Of a DNA stretch of 12,285 bases, positions 1 to 7,412 are shown piece after piece. Each line of letters begins with the position of its first letter. Within the stretch, counting starts at the first letter, position 1. This stretch comes from Candidatus Hydrogenedentota bacterium (GTDB taxonomy: Bacteria > Hydrogenedentota > Hydrogenedentia > Hydrogenedentales > CAITNO01). Under the pieces are notes generated by a model, which saw nothing but the letters and a program-made list of their open reading frames with translations, made no database searches and was not told where the DNA came from. The position numbers and the translations under genes were made by a program. The stretch covers positions 1 through 12,285 of the forward strand of contig JAKLHG010000060.1 in assembly GCA_022710255.1 (NCBI GenBank), read 5' to 3'.

Positions 1-831
1 GAGAATCGCGGAGGTGACACCTGGTTGCGAAATCAGCCAGGCCAGACTCACGGTGGCCAAGGGTATATGAATGGCCTCCGAAAAATCCAGCAGGGCTTCC
101 AACGTGGCTCTAAGCACGCGTTCATGCCCTTCTTCTTCGTGTCGGGTACCTTCCCGGACTCCGGAAAAATGGCGGCTGCGCCTGCGTTTCATCGGAATGC
201 TGTCCAAGTCCGAATATCGGCCGGAGAGAAGCCCCTGCATAAGGGGCATATAGGCCAAGACGCCCAGATGGTGACGCCGACAGGCGGGAATCATCTCATA
301 TTCGGGCGATCTGAACAACAGATTGTACCCGATTTGGTCGGATACGGCCGTTCCGGAGTCCATCCAGGCTTCAATGTCCCGCGGCCCAAAATTCGACACG
401 CCGATTTCCCGAATCTTGCCTTCTATGCGCAGCCGTTCCAATACCGGGATGATCACTTCATTAAAACGAGACGGCAGGGGCCAGTGCACTTGATACAGGT
501 CGATCCGGTCTGTGCCCAGGCGGCGCAAACTGTTTTCGCACGCTTCGCGAAGATCATCGGCATTACAGTGCTGGGTGGCCGCTTTACTCGCGATAAAAAC
601 CTGTTCGCGGCGTCCTCGGAGCGCTTTGCCGAGTACTTCCTCTGAACGCCCGTTGCCGTACAACTCCGCAGTATCGAAAAGGTTGATACCCTCGTCTATG
701 GCCGCGCCCACTACTCCGTCCGGGTCCGCCTGTGGATCGTCGCCCCAGAACTCCGGGTCGCCAATCTGCCAGGCGCCGAATGAAATTACGGAGACATTCA
801 GGCCGCTTTTTCCCAACGTACGATAAAGCAT
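1..831 (-). CDS. Aldo/keto reductase, C-terminus cut off by the window edge
   Basis: NAD(P)H-dependent carbonyl/alcohol oxidoreductase of the AKR superfamily (TIM barrel), presumably cytoplasmic since no signal peptide is seen. The frame stays open from the ATG at 831 to base 1, giving 277 residues; the family usually has about 300-330, so only a short C-terminal piece is missing. The N-terminus MLYRTLGKSGLNVS is typical. The AKR tetrad is visible: Asp53 and Tyr58 in FDTAELYG, Lys83 in IASKAA, His116 in YQVHWP. The IREIGVSNF motif is at about 140-148, and the LAWLISQPGVTSAIL segment at the end corresponds to the cofactor-binding C-terminal region. The start is supported by AAGGAG (minus strand, 842-837) five bases upstream. 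It lies 65 bases downstream of the Gfo/Idh gene on the same strand and probably shares its transcript, suggesting sugar or polyol metabolism. The substrate cannot be told from sequence. Confidence 0.93.
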   Translation of the reverse strand, partial: MLYRTLGKSGLNVSVISFGAWQIGDPEFWGDDPQADPDGVVGAAIDEGINLFDTAELYGNGRSEEVLGKALRGRREQVFIASKAATQHCNADDLREACENSLRRLGTDRIDLYQVHWPLPSRFNEVIIPVLERLRIEGKIREIGVSNFGPRDIEAWMDSGTAVSDQIGYNLLFRSPEYEMIPACRRHHLGVLAYMPLMQGLLSGRYSDLDSIPMKRRRSRHFSGVREGTRHEEEGHERVLRATLEALLDFSEAIHIPLATVSLAWLISQPGVTSAIL

Positions 832-896
832 GGGTACTCCTTACGGGACGCCTGTCCATTGCATGACGACAGAAGCTTCTTCCTTACGGATGACTA

Positions 897-1862
897 TTAT
901 AGTAAGACAGGCAGTCCCGTTCTAATTGATTCCTGTACCGCCAGGCATATCCGAAACGTTTTCACCGCTTCACGATAGGATGTGCGGAGGCCACCGGGTT
1001 TGCCTTGCTGCAGCGCGTGGATAAAGGCATCCGTTTCTTTTGTGCGCACGTCTGTCTGGCTGAGGTAGTCCGTGGCCTTGAAGGTCTCCTGAACGCGGAG
1101 CGTCGTATCCGTAAGGACAAGGCTGAAACAGGGGGTGATCACCTCCAGATTTATACCTGTGGCATGATTCAAAACGCATGTAGCCGTTATGGAGGCGACG
1201 GCGCCTGTTTTTAAACGAAGATTGATGACAGCGCTTTCTTCCAGGTCAAAGTTATCCGAACGGGACAAACTGCCACGAACGCTCAGGGCGTGCACCTCCG
1301 ATACCGGTCCGCAAAGATAAAGCAATAAGTCGATGACATGAGAAACCTCTTCCAGGAGGTGACAGTTGGCCGGTTTCCTGTGCGAAGAGGGGGGGGACGC
1401 CGGGGCGGGGCAGTAAGAGCGCCCCGTAGCGAGAGAAATTACTTCAGTCCCCAGGAACTGACGCGCCGTATGGGTCAAGTCGTTATGGCGGCGGCTATAA
1501 CCGGCCATGGCAAGAACCTTGGACTTGGCGATTGCGGCGCTTATGGCTCGGGCGGTCTGTAAATCAGGTGCAATAGGTGTTTCCACGTAAAAATGAATGC
1601 CTCTTGCCACCGCTTCCAGTTCAATGTCGCCGTGGGTTTCGGGGGGGACCGTTATATACACAGCGTCAGGGCGTGCTTTCTCATAGAGCGACACGACATC
1701 TTTGAAAACCGGAAGATTCAAGGCTGCGGCGAAGGATTCCGCCTGTTCCGTGTGCGTGTCCTGGCAACCGACCAGTTCAATGCCGTCACGATTAACAAGC
1801 CTGTCGCGATGAGTATAGGCCGGGGCGCCGCAACCGACAAACCCAATTTTCAGCACAGACAT
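897..1862 (-). CDS. Gfo/Idh/MocA-family oxidoreductase-like protein with ETP in place of EKP
   Basis: A 321-residue protein with an N-terminal Rossmann fold (KIGFVGCGAPAYTHRD, residues 5-20, a GxGxxA/G-type nucleotide loop) and the C-terminal alpha/beta domain of sugar dehydrogenases. Its length is normal for the family. The AVYITVPPETHGDIELEA stretch (68-85) and AMAGYSRRHN (118-127) are family hallmarks. EVSHVIDLLLYLCGP (172-186) carries the conserved His175/Asp178 region. The usual EKP catalytic/cofactor motif reads E94-T95-P96 (codon ACA), so the lysine is lost and canonical dehydrogenase activity is uncertain. The frame extends upstream to 1934, but the ATG at 1862 is preferred: AAAGG lies five bases before it and the Rossmann strand follows immediately. 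No signal peptide, so cytoplasmic. It sits between the sialidase-like gene (172 bases upstream) and the aldo/keto reductase (65 bases downstream), which fits a small sugar-catabolic cluster. Confidence 0.9.
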   Translation of the reverse strand: MSVLKIGFVGCGAPAYTHRDRLVNRDGIELVGCQDTHTEQAESFAAALNLPVFKDVVSLYEKARPDAVYITVPPETHGDIELEAVARGIHFYVETPIAPDLQTARAISAAIAKSKVLAMAGYSRRHNDLTHTARQFLGTEVISLATGRSYCPAPASPPSSHRKPANCHLLEEVSHVIDLLLYLCGPVSEVHALSVRGSLSRSDNFDLEESAVINLRLKTGAVASITATCVLNHATGINLEVITPCFSLVLTDTTLRVQETFKATDYLSQTDVRTKETDAFIHALQQGKPGGLRTSYREAVKTFRICLAVQESIRTGLPVLL

Positions 1863-2034
1863 AGGAACCTTTCTTCTTCCCGTACAGTATGGTTCGTGCG
1901 AGACAAAACGCGTATTTGTTTCGGTTTCCCACAAAGGCGGGGAAGGGCGTTGAAGACATCTTCTTCTAACTATAGCATGATTGGCTATGGAACGGAAAAA
2001 CCGTGAAGTGATTGGGAAAACCCGTGAAAGTACA
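1863..2034 (-). promoter_or_regulatory. 172-base spacer with a weak possible promoter for the Gfo/Idh gene
   Basis: The gap between the end of the sialidase-like gene and the Gfo/Idh start holds no credible ORF. On the minus strand a TATAGT hexamer occurs about 110 bases before the Gfo/Idh start, but the sequence 16-18 bases upstream (TTCCGT region) is a poor -35 match. Two similar short stretches, AACCGTGAAG and AACCCGTGAAAG, lie close together near 2001-2030 on the plus strand. They could be a direct repeat for a regulator or chance. No strong terminator hairpin is seen. Confidence 0.2.
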
Positions 2035-3246
2035 CTATTCCCATACTATACGCGCAAGGTAAAGGGAGCCTTTAGCACCTCTGGCGCGTATTTCATCGTT
2101 CCATATACCTTCACCCACCGTAATCCAGGACTCGTACGCATTGATCCGCGATGCTCCAAAATTGCCCAGGGTCGCGCCCCGCTCCGGGATAACCACCCGT
2201 TCCGTGGCGCGGATTACCTGCAGGGTGTCAGGATTGACTTGTCCAAGGAACAGGGGTGCCCGGTGGCGGAATACGTGGTCATTATTCGCGCCCCGTCGCG
2301 TATAGACCAGAAAGAGGCCTTTCGGGTGCGTTATCCAATGCTGCTGGGTATTGTAAGAGCCGAGTTCGGTCCCGTCGTCAAAGCGCCAGGGGCGGATGGA
2401 ATCAAAGTGAAGCCCGTCCGCGCTTGATGTTACATATCCGCAGCTGTCGTTCCGGAGGGTCAGGAAATAGCGGTCCTTGAACCGGGCCAGCGAAGGTTCG
2501 CAGAGGCCTCGGCCGCCGGTAACGGTCATCTCCGTGCCATGTTCCACATAGGACAACTCTTTGCCATCAAAGGTACAGGACGCTATGGTAACCGAGGCGT
2601 CCGCCTGGTCGTTGATGCCGAAGTACAGCGGCAGCAGAAGGCGGCCGTCGGATTCCACCAGCCACTGGGCGCAGGCGCAGCGTGAAAAATCGAATTTCGG
2701 GTCTGCCGGCATCTTCAATTCCCGCCAGCTAGACCAGTTTCCGGCGACGGGGTCATAAACCGCATAGGCGGTCTGGTTAGCACGATGAATACCCCCGAAC
2801 TGGTTACCGTCACGTTTATAGTACAACTGCGCGCCAATGGCAAGCACTTTGCCTGTGGGCTCGTGATAACCCGGGGTCACATCGCACACGGCGCGAATTG
2901 TGTCGTCCGGACCGTCGCGCCAGGCGAGCTCGGGAATTTCGGTTGGGCCCGACCAGGTCTTTCCCAGGTCCTTGCTATACATCATGTACAGCCCGGAATA
3001 GAAATCCGACACTTGCAGATGTTTCTGCAAGGTGATGAGCACCCCGGGTTGACCGTCCGGTTCGGACGGAGGAATGGACGTCGCCCGTGGATGGAACCAG
3101 AGAAACGTACCATCGTCATGTTCGAGTATCGTATCGAGGGAAATTTCAAAAGGGACTGACGGCGTCTCCTCCGCTTCGGGAAACGCGGCAGGGGAGAAAA
3201 CGGCCATGGGAAGCATAAAAAGAGATAGCATGCGCGAGACATACAT
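2035..3246 (-). CDS. Secreted sialidase/BNR-repeat-like protein
   Basis: A 403-residue predicted exported protein with a six-bladed-propeller sialidase-like fold. The N-terminus (MYVSRMLSLFMLPMAVFSPA) is a signal peptide with likely cleavage near residues 21-25. A clear Asp box SKDLGKTW (91-98) follows YMMY, as in BNR/sialidase repeats; FHPRATSIP (51-59) resembles the first-arginine strand of the superfamily; CEPSLARFKDRYFLTLRND (249-267) matches the conserved glutamate/arginine region of bacterial sialidase-family proteins; GSYNTQQHW (297-304) may supply a catalytic tyrosine. A GTG-initiated frame starts at 3303, but the ATG at 3246 is preferred because AAAGGG lies about ten bases upstream and the signal peptide begins there. 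It is first of three minus-strand genes and may release a sugar handled by the two downstream enzymes. Many proteins of this fold are not true sialidases, so the substrate is open. Confidence 0.82.
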   Translation of the reverse strand: MYVSRMLSLFMLPMAVFSPAAFPEAEETPSVPFEISLDTILEHDDGTFLWFHPRATSIPPSEPDGQPGVLITLQKHLQVSDFYSGLYMMYSKDLGKTWSGPTEIPELAWRDGPDDTIRAVCDVTPGYHEPTGKVLAIGAQLYYKRDGNQFGGIHRANQTAYAVYDPVAGNWSSWRELKMPADPKFDFSRCACAQWLVESDGRLLLPLYFGINDQADASVTIASCTFDGKELSYVEHGTEMTVTGGRGLCEPSLARFKDRYFLTLRNDSCGYVTSSADGLHFDSIRPWRFDDGTELGSYNTQQHWITHPKGLFLVYTRRGANNDHVFRHRAPLFLGQVNPDTLQVIRATERVVIPERGATLGNFGASRINAYESWITVGEGIWNDEIRARGAKGSLYLARIVWE

Positions 3247-3303
3247 GGTCAGGGTGCCCTTTCGGTTGTGCCGCCCGCGCGGCGGCGGTTTGTAATTTTT
3301 CAC

Positions 3304-3345
3304 AGCCTCGGGTATTATAATCTCTTGCAGGTGTATAATATAAAC
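3304..3345. promoter_or_regulatory. AT-rich divergent promoter region
   Basis: The 185-base spacer between the divergent sialidase-like and HAD genes contains two perfect TATAAT hexamers on the plus strand (3316-3321 and 3334-3339) and one on the minus strand (3319-3314). This AT-rich patch lies in otherwise GC-rich DNA and is well placed to drive both genes. The -35 matches at 16-18 bases are poor on either strand, so assigning each hexamer to a gene is tentative. Confidence 0.35.
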
Positions 3346-3431
3346 CGTTGCGGGGGGCTTTCTCCTTGGCTGGTCGCAATCCTATAGTGTTGTGGCCTTA
3401 CCGCATGGATGTGCAAGGTATTTTTACAGGT

Positions 3432-4145
3432 ATGACGATTCGCGCAATCACATTTGATTTCTGGGGCACCCTGTTTCGTGATGCCAATGGTGAGAAAAGG
3501 CACGGCCTTCGCGTGAAAGCGCTCACCGAGGCCACGGGTATTCCCGCGGAACGTGCCGATAGCTCCCTTCGTGAGATTATGGTCTATTTTCTGAGAAAGC
3601 ACCTGGAGACACAGCATACCCTTACCCCTTCAGACGCGGTTCGGATGGCATGTGCGAAAAATGACCTGGAACTTGATGAAATGACCTTGGCGCACCTCGC
3701 CCGGTGTTTCGGGGCTGCCGTCCTGGAGCATCCTCCCGAACCCATCACAAGCGCTCTTGAGGCCGTACGGACAGCCGCGGAACGTGTCCCCATCGCGATC
3801 ATCTCCGACACCGGATTTAGTCCGGGAAGACATCTGCGGGTGGTGTTGGAGAAAGAAGGGTTCCTTGCCCATTTCAGCGCTTTGACCTTTTCCGATGAAA
3901 CCGGAATCGCAAAGCCGCAACGGGGCATGTTTGAGCGAACCGCGGAAAAACTGGGCGTCGCTCCCCATGAACTGTGGCACATCGGCGATCTCGAGCCCAC
4001 GGATGTTGTCGGCGCCCATCAGGTTAACAGTAAGGCCGGCTTGTTTACCGGCGTGAATAACCGGTATGCCGAAACCACCCGCGCGGACTATGTCCTGCCC
4101 TCCTGGCGGCATTTTCTTGAAGTGTTGCCGAATGTGGTCCCGTAG
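3432..4145 (+). CDS. HAD-superfamily hydrolase with DFWGT motif I
   Basis: A 237-residue cytoplasmic protein of the haloacid dehalogenase superfamily. Motif I is ITFDFWGTLF (6-15): nucleophile Asp9 is present, but the usual second Asp (phosphatase acid/base) is Trp11. Motif II is IISDTGFS (123-130), motif III is the KP at 161-162, and motif IV is HIGDLEPTDVVGA (183-195) with acidic Asp186 and Asp191. Residues 20-110 form the helical C1-type cap. Length is normal for subfamily I. The frame is open from a TTG at 3348 and an ATG at 3405, but 3432 is chosen because motif I conventionally starts a few residues after the initiator; its SD is weak (AAGG about 13 bases upstream). Reactions could be phosphate-ester or other C-X hydrolysis. 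The missing second Asp argues against a standard phosphatase, although DFWGT variants occur in many genomes. It is divergent from the sialidase-like gene and 135 bases before the Tat oxidoreductase gene. Confidence 0.87.
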   Translation: MTIRAITFDFWGTLFRDANGEKRHGLRVKALTEATGIPAERADSSLREIMVYFLRKHLETQHTLTPSDAVRMACAKNDLELDEMTLAHLARCFGAAVLEHPPEPITSALEAVRTAAERVPIAIISDTGFSPGRHLRVVLEKEGFLAHFSALTFSDETGIAKPQRGMFERTAEKLGVAPHELWHIGDLEPTDVVGAHQVNSKAGLFTGVNNRYAETTRADYVLPSWRHFLEVLPNVVP

Positions 4146-4218
4146 AGGAAAACACCTCCTGAAGAGGGTTGCAGACAGTCCTTTGCCCTGTATAACGGCT
4201 GTACACCCGCTCGCTCCC

Positions 4219-4247
4219 TTGATTTTTCTAAGTGGTCCACCTATAAT
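4219..4247 (+). promoter_or_regulatory. Sigma70-type promoter for the Tat Gfo/Idh gene
   Basis: A -35 element TTGATT (4219-4224) is followed after exactly 17 bases by a perfect -10 TATAAT (4242-4247). It lies 33 bases before the ATG at 4281, predicting a short leader that contains the Shine-Dalgarno AGGAG (4267-4271, nine bases from the start). This is the best promoter in the window and suggests that the Gfo/Idh gene, perhaps with the sulfatase behind it, is transcribed independently of the HAD gene. No operator-like palindrome is evident. Confidence 0.7.
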
Positions 4248-4280
4248 TGCCGAGGGTCAACACAAAAGGAGAAACAACCC

Positions 4281-5738
4281 ATGTCCTCTATCAGTCGTCG
4301 TCAGTTCATGAAATCCGCTTCCGCTTTTGCGGGTGCCTCTTTAATTCTTAGCGGCACGAGCGCTTCGGGAAGGGTTATCGGCGCCAATGACCGCCTTCGC
4401 ATCGCTGTGGCCGGCCTCAACGGCCGCGGCCAAAGCCATATCGGAGGCTGGTCGGAGCAGGAGAATGTCGAGATCGCCTATGTCATTGATCCGGATGAGC
4501 GGGTGCTGAAAAGGGCCCTGCGCGCCATGGAACGAAAAGCGGAAGGGAAATTTGTCACCAAAGGTGTCCGTGATGTACGCGAGGCCCTTGACGACCAGAA
4601 TCTAGACGCCCTCTCCATTGCCACGCCCAACCATTGGCATTCCCTGATGACCATATGGGGGGCTCAGGCAGGAAAACACGTCTACGTCGAGAAACCGATG
4701 AGCCATGACATCGGCGAAGGCAGGATTGTTGTGGAGGCACAGAAAAAGTACGGCGTTGTCATTCAACATGGCACACAAAACCGGAGCAATGCGGAGATTG
4801 CAGGGCTTCATGAGGCCATTCATGCAGGGAAATATGGCAAGTTAAAGATTTCCTATGGTTACTGCTGTAAGCCCCGTGAAGGTATCGGGTTTAAGGAACC
4901 CTCGGATCCGCCGGAGCATCTGGATTGGAATCTGTGGCGGGGACCGGCCAATATCGAGCAGTACCATGACAACTATGTACATTACAATTGGCATTGGTTC
5001 TGGACGACGGGCAACGGCGATTTAAACAATCAGGGCACGCACCAGCTGGACCAGGCCCGTTGGGCCATCGCAGCCGACCAGACTCATCCCGTGCGCGCCA
5101 TGGCCCTCGGCGGCCGCTTTAAGTGGGCCGACCAGGGGGAAACGCCCAATACTATGTTTGGCATTGCCGAGTATCCCAACGGCCAATACGTGTTCTTCAA
5201 CGTGCGCAACATTAATTACGATGGGTATGAGCACCAGGTCGAAAATGAATACTATTTCGAAGACGGCGGCAGAATCATCCGCAATAAATATTATGCCAAG
5301 GGTAGTACGGAAGGTGAGGACATTCCCGCCGTATCCGGAAAAGTGACTCCCGGCGGCAACTGGGGCAGTTTCATCGCCGCCTGCCGCGCGGGCGACCCGA
5401 ATATGGCGAACGGCAATGCGCTGGATTCACATAACAGCTGCGTCCTGGGGCACGTGATTAACAATTCCTACCGGCTCGGGCAAAAAGCGCCGTTCAACGT
5501 TAAGTCCGGACAGTTTGGAGATATTCCGGAGGCGTACGAACACTTCGCCAAATTGCACGAGGTCATGAGTGCCGGTGTGGGTATCCCGGAAGACGGTAGT
5601 GAGTATATCGTCGGTCCCTGGTTGACCTTCGATCCGGAAACAGAACGTTTCGTCGGTGACCATGCCGAAGAAGCGAACAAATTGGTCAAGGACGTTAACC
5701 GTACCGGCTTCGAAGTTCCCGACGTTAGTGCAGTTTAA
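4281..5738 (+). CDS. Tat-exported Gfo/Idh/MocA-family oxidoreductase
   Basis: A 485-residue NAD(P)-dependent sugar oxidoreductase family member, predicted to be exported folded. A textbook twin-arginine signal (SRRQFMKSASAFAG, residues 5-18, then LILSG) starts the protein. The Rossmann loop is IAVAGLNGRGQSHIGG (41-56). SIATPNHWHS (112-121) and VYVEKPMSHDI (134-144), with Lys138, match the canonical EKP motif, and GDLNNQGTHQLDQARW (246-261) holds the catalytic His254/Asp257 region. The C-terminal extension past about 350 is typical of the long 430-490-residue Tat subfamily abundant in Planctomycetes and relatives. The start is fixed by AGGAG nine bases upstream and by the Tat signal. The likely reaction is oxidation or epimerisation of a sugar with a tightly bound cofactor, as in glucose-fructose oxidoreductase; this is inference. 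It precedes a Tat sulfatase by 202 bases, which contain a run of nine A (5754-5762). Confidence 0.95.
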   Translation: MSSISRRQFMKSASAFAGASLILSGTSASGRVIGANDRLRIAVAGLNGRGQSHIGGWSEQENVEIAYVIDPDERVLKRALRAMERKAEGKFVTKGVRDVREALDDQNLDALSIATPNHWHSLMTIWGAQAGKHVYVEKPMSHDIGEGRIVVEAQKKYGVVIQHGTQNRSNAEIAGLHEAIHAGKYGKLKISYGYCCKPREGIGFKEPSDPPEHLDWNLWRGPANIEQYHDNYVHYNWHWFWTTGNGDLNNQGTHQLDQARWAIAADQTHPVRAMALGGRFKWADQGETPNTMFGIAEYPNGQYVFFNVRNINYDGYEHQVENEYYFEDGGRIIRNKYYAKGSTEGEDIPAVSGKVTPGGNWGSFIAACRAGDPNMANGNALDSHNSCVLGHVINNSYRLGQKAPFNVKSGQFGDIPEAYEHFAKLHEVMSAGVGIPEDGSEYIVGPWLTFDPETERFVGDHAEEANKLVKDVNRTGFEVPDVSAV

Positions 5739-5824
5739 CGGACGAAGCGGCGGAAAAAAAAAGGAATAGCGCGCTCTCCAAGTTCAAAGCGACTTTTGAG
5801 CAGGCGTACTTTACCAGGTGTGCC

Positions 5825-5941
5825 ATGGAGCAGGACCATAGATTGTCATATCGCTCTATGGCGCACGTGGGAAGATATGCCTGCTGCATCCTATTGCTCT
5901 TCAATGCCTATATCCAAGCCGGCGACCGGAAAAGACAGTAA
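5825..5941 (+). CDS. Possible 38-residue signal-peptide-like leader ORF overlapping the sulfatase start
   Basis: An ATG at 5825 opens a 38-codon frame ending in TAA at 5939-5941, whose last A is the first base of the sulfatase ATG (TAATG overlap). An internal ATG at 5858 would give 27 residues. The product has basic residues, a hydrophobic core (YACCILLLFNAYIQAG, 18-33) and a basic tail DRKRQ, so it resembles a signal peptide or small membrane peptide. It could couple translation to the sulfatase, which has only a weak SD of its own (GGAAAAG), or be the remnant of a larger exported protein. No strong SD precedes it and I recognise no family, so chance is quite possible. Confidence 0.25.
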   Translation: MEQDHRLSYRSMAHVGRYACCILLLFNAYIQAGDRKRQ

Positions 5942-7347
5942 TGGACAGACGACATTTCCTGAAAACTGCCGCTATGGCGGGTATGGCAACTCTGCCAATG
6001 TCCAAAATAGCCGCCGAAAAAACGGGCGCCCTGGCTGGCAGTCGGCCGAATATCGTTTTTATTATGGCCGACGACCTCGGCTATGGAGATCTGGGCTGTT
6101 ACGGACAACAGCAAATCCGGACACCCAACATTGACTGCCTTGCTGCGGAAGGGTTGCGTTTTACACAGGCGTATGCCGGCGGGCCTGTCTGCACACCGTC
6201 ACGCAGTGTACTTATGACGGGTCTTCATAACGGTCACACGCCGGCGCGGGACAACATCCCCCATTATCACACCTATCTTCAAGAAAAGGACGTTACCATC
6301 GCCGAAGTACTCAGAAAAGCAGGCTATTGCTGCGGTGGGTTCGGCAAATGGTCCCTCGGTGATACCGGTACCGCCGGCCGCGCCACGAATCAAGGCTTTG
6401 ATACGTGGTTCGGGTATCTCAACCAGGACCACGCTCACTACTACTACACAGAGTATCTTGATGATAATGACGGGCGCCTCGAATTGACCGGGAACACCTC
6501 TTCAAGGGCACATTACAGCCATGATCTCATCGCTGAACGGGCCCTTGGCTTTATTCGGGAAAATAATCACCGGCCGTTTTTTCTCTATGGCGCCTTCACG
6601 CTGCCCCACTTCTCCTCAGAAAGCGAAGACTCCGATGGTTTGGCCGTGCCTTCCACCGAACCGTACGCCGACAAAGCCTGGAGCGCAAAAGCAAAAAAAT
6701 ACGCCGCCATGATTCATCGGCTTGACCGTGATGTGGGACGCATCCTGTCCTCGCTGGAAGCTCTTGGTCTAGCCGAAAATACTCTTGTTATCTTCACCAG
6801 CGACAACGGCGGCAATGAGGGCACCCCGGAACATCTGCGCACCAACGGACCACTGCGGGGTTTCAAACGGGACCTGACGGAAGGCGGGGTCCGCGTGCCG
6901 TTGATTGCGCGCTGGCCCGGCAGGATACCGTCGGGCTCCACCAGCGACGAGGTTATTGCATTCTGGGACATGATGCCGACCTTCGCAGAATTGGCCGGTA
7001 CGGAGGCGCCACCCGGCATTGACGGCATCTCCCTTGTGGACGCCTTGTCCGGCGGAGCGATTGCCAGTCCCCATGAATATCTGTACTGGGATTACGGGCA
7101 CTGCCGTGACCGGTACGATCAGGCCGTGCGCATGGGCAACTGGAAGGGCATCCGCCTCGGCAGTGGTTCCCAAATCGAACTGTATGATCTCGAGACGGAC
7201 ATAGGCGAGAAGGCCAATGTCGCCGCCAGCCACCCGGACGTGGTGAAAAAGATTGAAGCCCTTATGGAAGAAGCGGTCCGTCCCGATGAGCGGTATCCCG
7301 TTGGTTCCGTATACAAGGGCAAACCAATCTGGCGACACGGAGGGTAG
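5941..7347 (+). CDS. Tat-exported type I sulfatase (arylsulfatase A-like)
   Basis: A 468-residue formylglycine-dependent sulfatase hydrolysing sulfate esters, probably on a polysaccharide, in the periplasm. The N-terminus (DRRHFLKTAAMAGMATLPM) is a Tat signal. Metal ligands Asp44/Asp45 lie in FIMADDLGYGDLGCYG. The formylglycine motif is CTPSR, with Cys84 to be oxidised by an FGE or anaerobic maturase (neither is in the window). GKWSLGD (135-141) has Lys136, but Ser138 where many sulfatases have His. GYLNQDHAHYYY (158-169) with His164/His166, LPHF (His223), FTSDNGG (285-291, Asp288/Asn289) and RGFKRDLTEGGVRVP (306-320, Lys309) complete the active site. The GKW-x-LG plus GYLNQxHAH combination resembles an arylsulfatase A-like subfamily common in marine polysaccharide degraders. 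Length is normal. The start is set by the Tat signal; the upstream SD is weak (GGAAAAG). The gene follows the Tat oxidoreductase and may share its promoter. The exact sulfated substrate cannot be deduced. Confidence 0.95.
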   Translation: MDRRHFLKTAAMAGMATLPMSKIAAEKTGALAGSRPNIVFIMADDLGYGDLGCYGQQQIRTPNIDCLAAEGLRFTQAYAGGPVCTPSRSVLMTGLHNGHTPARDNIPHYHTYLQEKDVTIAEVLRKAGYCCGGFGKWSLGDTGTAGRATNQGFDTWFGYLNQDHAHYYYTEYLDDNDGRLELTGNTSSRAHYSHDLIAERALGFIRENNHRPFFLYGAFTLPHFSSESEDSDGLAVPSTEPYADKAWSAKAKKYAAMIHRLDRDVGRILSSLEALGLAENTLVIFTSDNGGNEGTPEHLRTNGPLRGFKRDLTEGGVRVPLIARWPGRIPSGSTSDEVIAFWDMMPTFAELAGTEAPPGIDGISLVDALSGGAIASPHEYLYWDYGHCRDRYDQAVRMGNWKGIRLGSGSQIELYDLETDIGEKANVAASHPDVVKKIEALMEEAVRPDERYPVGSVYKGKPIWRHGG

Positions 7348-7412
7348 GGGAGTAAAAATTCAAGTAGGCGCATACGGCTATTTTCGCTAACAATTCATTA
7401 TGAGTTTGAAAA

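Noticed and set aside
25..645. 206-codon plus-strand ORF
   Set aside because: It is the complement of the aldo/keto reductase, whose active-site residues are all present on the minus strand.
5754..5762. A9 tract as a regulatory element or terminator
   Set aside because: No stem precedes it on the plus strand, and the minus-strand T-run has no minus-strand gene to terminate.
6769..7338. 189-codon minus-strand ORF opposite the sulfatase
   Set aside because: The sulfatase frame holds all catalytic motifs in this stretch; the antisense frame shows no domain or ribosome-binding site.
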